NCBI GenBank assembly: GCA_002721815.1
Contig: PBLQ01000001.1
Coordinates: forward strand, 96,379 to 160,378
Source of the DNA: Myxococcales bacterium
GTDB lineage: Bacteria > Myxococcota > UBA727 > GCA-2721815
Length of the DNA: 64,000 bases
Reading direction: 5' to 3'
Position numbers and translations under genes: made by a program
Notes under the pieces: model-generated
Databases searched by the model: none
Seen by the model: the letters and a program-made list of their open reading frames with translations, nothing else
What the model was told of the DNA's origin: nothing
Shown: piece after piece, positions 8,435-15,860 of the stretch
Layout of the letters: each line of letters begins with the position of its first letter
Numbering within the stretch: the first letter of the stretch is position 1

Positions 8435-9697
8435 TTAAGGTAGAAACTTTTTAGTGTTTTTCAATTTTACCGGAAGGTATTCTTCCATAACAAAATTAAG
8501 GCCATGCAGACTTAACGCCTGTTGCTCAGCACGCACGCCGGTTTTGATCATCATTTGAATTGCCTTACGCCACGGGGCGTAAGCCTGGAAAAAAGGATCA
8601 TTTTTAAGTGCGTCTTTGGCGCGTTTCACATCTTGATCACCCAATGGATGCGTCGCATTTTCCAAACCAAAGTCCTTAATGTCTTGAGGCATCAAACCCA
8701 TGTAGGTGGCATGTGGAACACAAAAGAACTGATTGATATGCGCGGCATTACCTGACCCCACCTTCAGGGTTCGATAGATGTTACCAATTCCGTAGGGATC
8801 GCAATCGGTAAATGCGTAGACCGGAATTTTCGCACTTTCTGAAAGTCGTCTAACGAACCGGCGACAAGCACGTGTTGGCACCCCACCCATGCTCACCAAA
8901 ATACAGTTGGCTTTGGACCAGTATTTGTGGCTTTGCAATCGTTGAAACATACCTTGGGTTTCAATGCACATAATAAATTTGGCTTTGGTCTTAAACTCGA
9001 GGTGCTCCACCCATGACGGAACGGAATAAGCTCCCGAACCGAATTTGGTGCAGTCGATTTCGATACGTTCACCGGATTCAATGTCGCGATCGATCACCTT
9101 GAGTGCGCCAGCGACAGCACCACCGTGCTGATCAGGCACGAAACGCAGCTGTTCTCGGGTCACGCCATCAATGGAAAACATGGCCTCCATATCATCCATC
9201 ACAGTATCGGATTCTGGCTGATCTTTAAAACGAGCTTGTCCCCAATTTTTACTTTGGTAATAAGCATCCCGCTTGGTGGCGAAGTCATTGCTTAAAACCA
9301 ACTCTCTGGACAAAGACATCATTTTCAATGTCTGCGCAAATGTTTTTACCGTGTTCACTGACAAGGAACGGGTTTTCATGTTTTTGCCGATTTCAAAAAA
9401 ACCTTTACGCTTATCGTAAGAGACATTGCGCAAAGAGCGAACCGGCATTTTGAGTTCTGGGGCCGTCAGCTTTTTAATCTTCGCGTGGATCCGTTTGGCC
9501 GTGTTTTCGATGGTCTTAACGGTATTGTCGTCTTGCTTTTTTTGATCCGTACCACGAGATTTGGTGATCGTCTTTTTCTTCACGGTTTTCTTCTTCACCG
9601 CTTTTTTCTTTTGGATCTTCTTGGTCGCTTTAGGTTTGGCTTTGGGCTTTGGTGCTGCCTTCGCCTTCGTTTTGCTTTTCTTTTTCTTTGTAGCCAT
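8435..9697 (-). CDS. top6A: DNA topoisomerase VI subunit A
   Basis: 420 residues. This is the Spo11-like DNA-cutting subunit of type IIB topoisomerase. The winged-helix (CAP) domain contains ATKRDAYYQSKNWGQ; by homology with archaeal Top6A and yeast Spo11 the catalytic tyrosine is the second of the YY pair, Tyr147. The Toprim domain has Glu246 (FIMCIETQGMFQRL) and the Asp298-x-Asp300 pair in AFTDCDPYGIGNIYR. The first 48 residues are an unusual Lys/Ala/Pro tail (KAKAAPKPKAKPKATKK and similar), like a histone H1 tail, which is absent from most archaeal enzymes. It starts 17 bp after top6B, so both subunits are made from one transcript and should form an A2B2 enzyme. Confidence 0.95.
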   Translation of the reverse strand: MATKKKKSKTKAKAAPKPKAKPKATKKIQKKKAVKKKTVKKKTITKSRGTDQKKQDDNTVKTIENTAKRIHAKIKKLTAPELKMPVRSLRNVSYDKRKGFFEIGKNMKTRSLSVNTVKTFAQTLKMMSLSRELVLSNDFATKRDAYYQSKNWGQARFKDQPESDTVMDDMEAMFSIDGVTREQLRFVPDQHGGAVAGALKVIDRDIESGERIEIDCTKFGSGAYSVPSWVEHLEFKTKAKFIMCIETQGMFQRLQSHKYWSKANCILVSMGGVPTRACRRFVRRLSESAKIPVYAFTDCDPYGIGNIYRTLKVGSGNAAHINQFFCVPHATYMGLMPQDIKDFGLENATHPLGDQDVKRAKDALKNDPFFQAYAPWRKAIQMMIKTGVRAEQQALSLHGLNFVMEEYLPVKLKNTKKFLP

Positions 9698-9714
9698 GAA
9701 AGTTCCTCAAAATT

Positions 9715-11517
9715 TTAGGAAGAAGGATTCGATCGACCGCCTGGCATATGCCCGCGGGACTCTTCTAAGATTTCTCGTAATGAATCTACGGTTTTGCCTC
9801 GCTCAGTGTCGGAAAAACCGATAATCTCCTGCAAGGCATCGCCAATGGGATCCATGTATTTGATGATGTAAGAACGTTTTTTCTCTTCATCTGCCTCTTT
9901 GCGCTTTCTTCGCAAAAACTTCTGAAGACGTCGCCCACATTCGTTAATCGCCAACCGCAGTTCCTTTAGAATCTCGTCGTAATTGGCAATGGCTTCTTTG
10001 GACTCAGAAGTATAAGGCACCCAAGCAGACGCCATATGAACCATAATCACCACCGGGCCGATGGGCAAAGCGCCGCGGCTTTGACTCAACCCGTAGGTTT
10101 TCCATTTTGTGGATGTGACCGCCTTGGTCATGGCGCAAGCAGAAGCTTGGTATTGCAAAGGTACCCGATTGGCAAAGCGAAACACCCGCGCTTGATCGTC
10201 GGCTGCCAGCCCTTTGCCGTAGAACAAACCCACTTCGATCTGAAATGGATTGCCTCGATAAACATTGGGCGATCGTGTCACAGCCGTAACAAAATAACCT
10301 TTTTGATCAGAAGACAGCGTGCGATCATCGGCAAGTTGTAAGTCCATTTGAACATTCTCACCGTCTTTTTCCACCACCGGCTCGGGCGCTTCTTCCTCGC
10401 CTTCTTTTTCTTTTTTCTCGCCACCCTCAAAAAGATCCTGTTGCGACTTTTTGCGTTTTCGCTCCTCGGCTTCATGTTTTTGCGCCTCGACAAATAACCA
10501 ATACAGTCCTTTGATCAATGCTTCCTCACCGATGGGTGACAAACAATCTGTAGATGGCGCCAGCAACTTGGTGGCCTGAATGGAATTATAAAGCGATTCA
10601 GCGCCAATTCGCCCAGCCTTAGAAGCGGTTGCACCGCCTTTAATTTTTGCCGCCTTGCAAATATCGGCTGCGGTTTTTGATGACACTCTCGAAAAGGTCT
10701 CTTTCAAAAACCCGGAAACCGTCTTGCCTCTTGCGGCCTCGAGCATGTGCATCAGCGTCCCCAACTCGATCCCATGGGGGTGCGGCTTAATTTCTCGGGG
10801 CTCTTTGGGCATCTCATCGATCACCCGTGGATAGTTATGCACTTTCCCTTTGGGGTCTTTAAAAATGAAGATCGTGTGTGGATTGGATAAAGCGCTTTGG
10901 TGCAAATAAGCAGCCACGCCGTGCTTACCGCCCTTGTAAGTGGCCTCTAGGGTGACGGTGATCGCAGTACCCGATTCCTTTTCCCGCCAGTGCTTGTTGT
11001 CCACCACCACATCATCGATGACTTTAGGCTGGTTGCGTTGTGTATCGATCTGCAATTTCAACCGATGCGCAGGCTTTCCTTTGCTGATCTTTGAGATCAC
11101 TTCTGCGGGCTGGCCGGTGGTCATTTGTCCATACATGACTGCGGCAGAAATACCGATGCCTTGCTGCCCACGGCTCTGCTTGAGGCGGTGGAATTTGGAG
11201 CCATACAGTAATTTCGCAAATATTTTAGGTAGTTGGGCCTTTAAAATGCCCGGCCCATTGTCTTCAACCGTCACTTTGAAGCGGGTTTCGTTGAGTTCTT
11301 CGATGGTGACCCGAATTTCGGGCAAAATATGTGCCTCTTCACAGGCGTCCAGGGCATTGTCCACGGCCTCGCGAACGGTGGTCAACAGTGCTTTTGACAA
11401 GTTGTCGAAACCAAGTAAGTGCCTGTTTTTACTGAAAAACTCGCTTACAGCAATCTCTCGCTGACGCGCGGCCATGGTTGTGGCATCTTCTTTTTTCGTC
11501 TTCTTTCGGGTAGCCAA
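9715..11517 (-). CDS. top6B: DNA topoisomerase VI subunit B
   Basis: 600 residues, starting at a TTG with GGGAG six bases upstream. This is the ATPase subunit of topoisomerase VI. Its GHKL domain has the N box VREAVDNALDACEE (Glu50, Asn54), G1 VEDNGPGI and G2 SRGQQGIGISAAVMYGQM. The helix-two-turn-helix region follows (about 250-330). The transducer domain carries FRFANRVPLQYQ, WKTYGLSQSRGALPIGP and the ATP-contacting Lys in YTSESKEAI. An acidic and lysine-rich insertion (about 350-400, EGGEKKEKEGEEEAPEP) interrupts the protein and is probably a flexible linker. It is the first gene of the topoisomerase operon. The enzyme is standard in archaea and plants but sporadic in bacteria. Confidence 0.95.
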   Translation of the reverse strand: MATRKKTKKEDATTMAARQREIAVSEFFSKNRHLLGFDNLSKALLTTVREAVDNALDACEEAHILPEIRVTIEELNETRFKVTVEDNGPGILKAQLPKIFAKLLYGSKFHRLKQSRGQQGIGISAAVMYGQMTTGQPAEVISKISKGKPAHRLKLQIDTQRNQPKVIDDVVVDNKHWREKESGTAITVTLEATYKGGKHGVAAYLHQSALSNPHTIFIFKDPKGKVHNYPRVIDEMPKEPREIKPHPHGIELGTLMHMLEAARGKTVSGFLKETFSRVSSKTAADICKAAKIKGGATASKAGRIGAESLYNSIQATKLLAPSTDCLSPIGEEALIKGLYWLFVEAQKHEAEERKRKKSQQDLFEGGEKKEKEGEEEAPEPVVEKDGENVQMDLQLADDRTLSSDQKGYFVTAVTRSPNVYRGNPFQIEVGLFYGKGLAADDQARVFRFANRVPLQYQASACAMTKAVTSTKWKTYGLSQSRGALPIGPVVIMVHMASAWVPYTSESKEAIANYDEILKELRLAINECGRRLQKFLRRKRKEADEEKKRSYIIKYMDPIGDALQEIIGFSDTERGKTVDSLREILEESRGHMPGGRSNPSS

Positions 11518-11753
11518 TCATCACTCCCTGTGTATTAAATTTCGGAATTTCGTCATTGTTTTTAGGCCTATGCGGTACCGTGCCACCATGCATCCTGTCA
11601 AGAGTCCTGACGCTTGTCTCTCGATTTGGTCCCCCTGATTGCATCCATGACGTTTTGCGTTAAGCCCGTTTTGAAAGCGTTGTTGACAAGCCTTGGTGGA
11701 CTGCAAATGCTTTTGAAACGGTTTTTTTTGCCCCACAAATAGGGGCTTGGAGC
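11518..11753. other. divergent intergenic region between top6B and gdhA
   Basis: These 236 bp separate two divergent genes and must carry promoters for both. TTGACA hexamers occur on each strand (11681-11686 plus; 11607-11612 minus), but neither has a convincing -10 at 16-18 bp. No RNA gene or conserved small reading frame is seen. A hairpin near the gdhA end is listed separately. Confidence 0.4.
11730..11746 (+). other. hairpin just upstream of the gdhA ribosome site
   Basis: GCCCCACAAATAGGGGC folds as a five-base stem with a seven-base loop, directly after a run of eight T. Its 3' arm contains one possible ribosome site (AGGGG) and it ends three bases before the GGAG at 11749-11752. In the mRNA it could mask initiation. 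No T-run follows it, so it is not a terminator. Confidence 0.3.
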
Positions 11754-13085
11754 ATGATTGTGAACGCCAAAAAAATGAATCCCGATACGTTTCACCCCAC
11801 TTCTTTAGAGGGTCACGCCGAGCCAATCGAAGGACGTGCCACCAACCTCTTCGAGGTTGCCGCGGCGCAGTTGGATAAGGCCATAGATGCCATGAACCTG
11901 GATCCCTCCGTGGCGACCGCCATATCCCAACCAAAGAACGAGCTGATCATTCACTTTCCCGTTCGCTTGTCCTCCGGCAAAGTGGAGCTTTTTAAGGGTT
12001 ATCGTGTCCAACACAACAACATTTTGGGTCCTTACAAAGGTGGTATTCGTTTTCATGAAGGCGTTTATCTCGACGAGTGTAAAGCTCTGGCGGCCTGGAT
12101 GACTTGGAAAACCGCGCTGCAAGATATTCCTTACGGGGGCGCCAAAGGTGGGGTGAAATTTAATCCGCGGGATTACTCTAAAGAAGATCAAGAGCGCATC
12201 ACCCGCAGGTTCACCCACGCGCTGGGCACAAACATCGGTCCCGAATGGGATATCCCAGCACCAGATATGGGTACCAATTCAGACCACATGGATTGGATGA
12301 TGGACACTTACAGCAATATCGTGGCGGATAAGCAAGGCGTCAAACGTGTCGTCACTGGTAAAAGTGTTCCTGTAGGCGGCTCACGTGGACGTACCGAGGC
12401 CACCGGCCGTGGCGTGGTGACTTGCATTGAAAAATGGGCTGAACTGAAAAAACTCGATTTGGCGGGTATGACTCTGGCCGTGCAAGGATTTGGTAATGTG
12501 GGCTCACATACCGCCACGATCATATCTCGTCGAGGCGTCATTCTTTTGGCCGCCGGCGATCACACGGGTTATTACTTCAACCCCGAGGGCTTTAACCCGT
12601 ACCGGTTGAGAGATCATGTTAAAGAAACGGGCTCTCTCAAGGGCTACCCTGGTGGCCAAGAGATCAGTCGCGAAGAATTTTTCGCAACGCAATGTGATAT
12701 CCTCGTGCCGGCCGCGCTTGAGCTGCAAATCAGCGCCGAAGAAGCGGAAAAGCTCAACTGTAAAGTGGTGGTGGATGCAGCCAATGGCCCCACCGACTTA
12801 GAGGGTGAACGCGTCATTGCGGAGCGCGGCATCGATATTATTCCCGATGTTTTGGCAAACTCGGGCGGCGTGGTGGTCAGTTACTACGAGTGGCTACAAA
12901 ATAAGCGTTCCGAAACCTGGGAAAAAGATGAAGTCCGCGCCAAACTCGAAGCGAAGATGCGCAAAGCCTATGACCGTGTCATCGAAAAATGCGAAGAGCT
13001 CAAAGTGGACATGCGAACCGCTTGTTATATTTTGGCATTAGAAAACATTCAAACCGTCTACCAGCGTCGAGGCATTTGGCCCTAA
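11754..13085 (+). CDS. gdhA: glutamate dehydrogenase
   Basis: About 443 residues; it interconverts glutamate and 2-oxoglutarate plus ammonia with NAD(P). The catalytic region is intact: GPYKGGIRFHEGVYLDECKA, then MTWKTALQDIPYGGAKGGV with the active-site lysines, and PAPDMGTNSDHMDWMMDTY. The Rossmann site is VQGFGNVGSHTA. Coenzyme choice cannot be read with confidence. The start is ambiguous: ATG at 11754 has AGGGG eight bases before it, while GTG at 11760 has an exact GGAG seven bases before it. The next ATG (11775) has no ribosome site. Its TAA overlaps the stop of the convergent TonB-like gene by 4 nt. Confidence 0.95.
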   Translation: MIVNAKKMNPDTFHPTSLEGHAEPIEGRATNLFEVAAAQLDKAIDAMNLDPSVATAISQPKNELIIHFPVRLSSGKVELFKGYRVQHNNILGPYKGGIRFHEGVYLDECKALAAWMTWKTALQDIPYGGAKGGVKFNPRDYSKEDQERITRRFTHALGTNIGPEWDIPAPDMGTNSDHMDWMMDTYSNIVADKQGVKRVVTGKSVPVGGSRGRTEATGRGVVTCIEKWAELKKLDLAGMTLAVQGFGNVGSHTATIISRRGVILLAAGDHTGYYFNPEGFNPYRLRDHVKETGSLKGYPGGQEISREEFFATQCDILVPAALELQISAEEAEKLNCKVVVDAANGPTDLEGERVIAERGIDIIPDVLANSGGVVVSYYEWLQNKRSETWEKDEVRAKLEAKMRKAYDRVIEKCEELKVDMRTACYILALENIQTVYQRRGIWP

Positions 13086-14311
13086 CGGCTTTTGCTGCCT
13101 CCCGCATTGGCGGTCAAGCGAGCGCGCTTCGTTTTTTTCGGGGTGCGCTTTTTCTTTTTCCATAGCTCAATCCCAAAGAAACCTGCCACATCTTTCACCA
13201 CTCCCGCCATGGCGTAGTGAACATCGATATTCGTTTTAATGGCATCAGAGTTTTTCAGTTGAACACTTTCAAATAAAAGTGGGTCCCCGCTGTGTTGAAC
13301 TAATTCAACCGTCGCGTCACGGTGAAAAACGGCGTCCGCCACCACTTTTAACATGTTTCCATTTTCATCCATGAAGCGCATGGGCACTTGATGCAACGTA
13401 AAAGGAAATAATTTTTTCGGGGTGTAACTAAAGCCGATCAAGCATCGCGCATCCAAAAACCCCAGGGCCACCTTCATGGTCACTGGCGCTTCAATATCGA
13501 GCACCAAAACCTCACCGGGTAACGCCATCTCAAAAGGTGCTATCCTTTTGACTTCTTTGCGTCGACGTTGAAGGACCTGAGTCACCCCTTCAAGGTATTC
13601 CATAATATCCGACTGCGCGGAAAAAGGTGCCAACACCGTAGGAACCACCTTTAGCCACTCGGTCATGTCCCGCTCTCGGTGAATGGGCAGCACTTTTTCG
13701 CGACCTTCCGCGCCGCACAACCAAATACGCTCATGTGGCTCCTTGCCTTTATCTGCTCGTCCCACTGGATCGCGCTTGGGTCGGGCCACCCTCCCCCTAA
13801 GCTTTTTGCTGGCACGGCTTCGCTTCACCCGAGAGCGAATAGCTCTTCGCTTGCCAGCTTTTGATGATTTTGCCACTCGAACCCCTTTGCGCGCCCGAGC
13901 CCGAATTTTACGAATGGGGTTTTTCGCTACCTCTTGGATCTCTTTTCGGGCAGGCGTGGGCTCCTCTGCTTCGGCCACCACAGGCTTGACTGGCGGTTGT
14001 TGGGGGCGGACTTTGGGCTTAGGATTTTGTTTTTTAACGACTTTCTTTTTTAATGCAGGCTTGGGTGTGGGTTTGGGCTTCGGCTTGGGCTTCGGCTTGG
14101 GCGTCTGCACCACCTGAAAAGTCATCTGAATGGGGCCTTTGACCGCCTCTGGCTGCCCCTTCAACCGATCTGCGGATATCCAAATGAGACCATGAAGCAA
14201 AACAGACACGGGCAAGGTGTACCACCACCTCCATCCTTTGATCGCGCCGTGATGTTGCTTAACATCTTGTTTTTTAGCGATTATTTTTACTTCTGAGCTC
14301 TCGTTTGCCAT
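13082..14311 (-). CDS. TonB-like membrane protein lacking a TonB C-terminal domain
   Basis: 409 residues. The N-terminal cytoplasmic part is followed by one membrane helix (about 29-47, WWYTLPVSVLLHGLIWISA) with the Ser and His spacing of TonB/TolA anchors. A periplasmic Lys-Pro repeat follows (about 70-90, PKPKPKPKPKPTPKP), typical of TonB. Next comes a strongly basic Arg/Lys segment (about 130-190). The C-terminal half (about 195-385) is a folded region I do not recognise and lacks the TonB YP motif; it may be a periplasmic binding module. The C-terminus is again Lys-rich. It could be an energy-coupling or envelope-spanning protein, or a nucleic-acid or LPS-binding anchor. It lies alone between gdhA (convergent) and def (divergent). 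Confidence 0.6.
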   Translation of the reverse strand: MANESSEVKIIAKKQDVKQHHGAIKGWRWWYTLPVSVLLHGLIWISADRLKGQPEAVKGPIQMTFQVVQTPKPKPKPKPKPTPKPALKKKVVKKQNPKPKVRPQQPPVKPVVAEAEEPTPARKEIQEVAKNPIRKIRARARKGVRVAKSSKAGKRRAIRSRVKRSRASKKLRGRVARPKRDPVGRADKGKEPHERIWLCGAEGREKVLPIHRERDMTEWLKVVPTVLAPFSAQSDIMEYLEGVTQVLQRRRKEVKRIAPFEMALPGEVLVLDIEAPVTMKVALGFLDARCLIGFSYTPKKLFPFTLHQVPMRFMDENGNMLKVVADAVFHRDATVELVQHSGDPLLFESVQLKNSDAIKTNIDVHYAMAGVVKDVAGFFGIELWKKKKRTPKKTKRARLTANAGGSKSR

Positions 14312-14407
14312 TGGATGCCCCAGGTGACCAGTTGCAAATTCATATCAATTTGCCACATTGTTTGGGTATAGACGTTTATAAATGCATTTTACTTCAAAGG
14401 TGAGCAC

Positions 14408-14938
14408 GTGGCGATTCTAGATATTTTGATCTGGCCAGATCCCAGGCTTTTAGAGGTTTCTCAGCCTGTTACCGAAATTGACGATGATTTACGGCAGTTG
14501 GCCTCCGACATGCTGGAAACCATGTACGATGCCGATGGCGTGGGCCTGGCCGCCCCTCAAGTTGGCATTCGAAAACGAATGGTGATCGTGGACATTCACG
14601 CGGGCGCTGACGAACGCCCTTCTGGAGAGAAACCACTGGTGCTCATCAACCCCGAATTCACCCACAAAGAGGGTGCGCTCAGTTGGGAAGAGGGCTGTTT
14701 GTCTGTACCTGGTGAGTTGGGTGAGGTGACCCGCTCTGCCAAAGTCACCATGAAGTACATGGATCTCGAGGGTCAAGAGCACGTCGTGGAAGCCGATGGG
14801 CTGAAGGCAGTGGCACTTCAACACGAATGCGATCACCTCGACGGAAAACTGTTCGTCGATTATCTCAGCCGACTCAAGCGAAATGTCATTCGACGACGTA
14901 TGAACAAGTTAAGGGCCGAACGCGCTGCGGGAGCCTGA
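14408..14938 (+). CDS. def: peptide deformylase
   Basis: 176 residues with a GTG start preceded by AGGTGAG. It removes the formyl group from nascent proteins. All three family motifs are present: GVGLAAPQVG (45-53), EEGCLSVPG with metal ligand Cys97, and QHECDHLDG with metal ligands His139 and His143 and catalytic Glu140. A basic C-terminal extension (LKRNVIRRRMNKLRAERAA) is typical of class I enzymes. The next gene starts one base after the stop, so the two are cotranscribed. No fmt gene follows here, although def and fmt are often adjacent. Confidence 0.97.
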   Translation: MAILDILIWPDPRLLEVSQPVTEIDDDLRQLASDMLETMYDADGVGLAAPQVGIRKRMVIVDIHAGADERPSGEKPLVLINPEFTHKEGALSWEEGCLSVPGELGEVTRSAKVTMKYMDLEGQEHVVEADGLKAVALQHECDHLDGKLFVDYLSRLKRNVIRRRMNKLRAERAAGA

Positions 14939-14939
14939 G

Positions 14940-15860
14940 TTGAACTGGGGCCCCCTTCTCCACGCTTGCAAATTGCAAATTCATCAAGGCGCCAACCAAT
15001 TTCCATTGGCGGTATGGCAATTGCCGACGCAAGGCCCGACCGTCGCGCTTTCGAGACGCGTACTGTGCGTGCATGGCTTTTTGGATTCGGGACGTTCCTT
15101 CGCGCATTTGGCATCTCATTTACCGAACAACTGGGAAGTGTTTGCCCCCGACTTACGCGGCCACGGGAAAAGCCGGCCCCTCCCACCTGGTGCCGCCACG
15201 CATTATTGGGAACATGCCAAAGACATCAGTATGCTCCTGGAAGAGTTCCAATCGGCTCAAACGCCCTTTGATCTTGTGGTCGGCCACTCCATGGGCGGTA
15301 ATGTGACGGCCTTGGTGGCGGCCAGCAGACCCGCCTTGGCCCCTCAGGTGGTGTTTTTGGATATGCTGGGCGGGCTTCCCGAAGAGCCCCACCAACAAGT
15401 CGACCGTTTTGGCGAGGTGTTGGCCGGACTCCGACATAAAAAAGATTTTAAACGCGCCGCCTCTCAAGCAGAGGCCATCAACCGCATGCAAAAGCTCAAT
15501 CCACATTTAACCGCTCAAGGTGCAGCACTCATGTTCGCCGCCAATTGTGACCAAGATGAGGATGGCTCATGGTCTTTTGCTTTTGAAAAAGATTTGCGGG
15601 GCAAAACGCCCTTTCGCTTCCCACAAGAATTTTGGTTGGCCTTGTTTGAGCGGTTGAAAGGTCGCGCCTGGGTGGTTCGAGGAGAGCATGGCTATGTGCC
15701 GACAGCCCAAGATGAACCCATCGTACAAACACGATTGCACGCATTGGGCTTAAAAGATTTTGTCACGTTCGCAAAAGCAGGACACCACTTACACGTAGAC
15801 GCCGTTCCAGAATTGAGCGAATTTTTAGTTCAGCTTCCGTCGATAAAAAACCAGCAATAA
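14940..15860 (+). CDS. alpha/beta hydrolase
   Basis: 306 residues. The TTG start at 14940 lies one base after the def stop and has GGGAG six bases upstream, inside def. The fold is recognisable from the oxyanion segment VLCVHGFLDSGRSF, the APDLRGHGKSRP strand, the nucleophile elbow VGHSMGG (Ser117) and a C-terminal His in KAGHHLHVDAVPE. It belongs to the broad esterase / peptidase-like group. The substrate cannot be inferred. No signal peptide is present, so it is cytoplasmic. Its last 36 bp overlap the 3' end of the convergent amidase gene. Confidence 0.85.
   Translation: MNWGPLLHACKLQIHQGANQFPLAVWQLPTQGPTVALSRRVLCVHGFLDSGRSFAHLASHLPNNWEVFAPDLRGHGKSRPLPPGAATHYWEHAKDISMLLEEFQSAQTPFDLVVGHSMGGNVTALVAASRPALAPQVVFLDMLGGLPEEPHQQVDRFGEVLAGLRHKKDFKRAASQAEAINRMQKLNPHLTAQGAALMFAANCDQDEDGSWSFAFEKDLRGKTPFRFPQEFWLALFERLKGRAWVVRGEHGYVPTAQDEPIVQTRLHALGLKDFVTFAKAGHHLHVDAVPELSEFLVQLPSIKNQQ

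Noticed and set aside
11521-11934. 137-codon minus-strand frame across the top6B-gdhA gap
   Set aside because: It runs antisense into gdhA and has low-complexity composition; the gap must instead hold divergent promoters.
14045-14105. short tandem DNA repeat of about 12 bp
   Set aside because: It simply encodes the Lys-Pro repeats of the TonB-like protein; there are no spacers, so it is not CRISPR.
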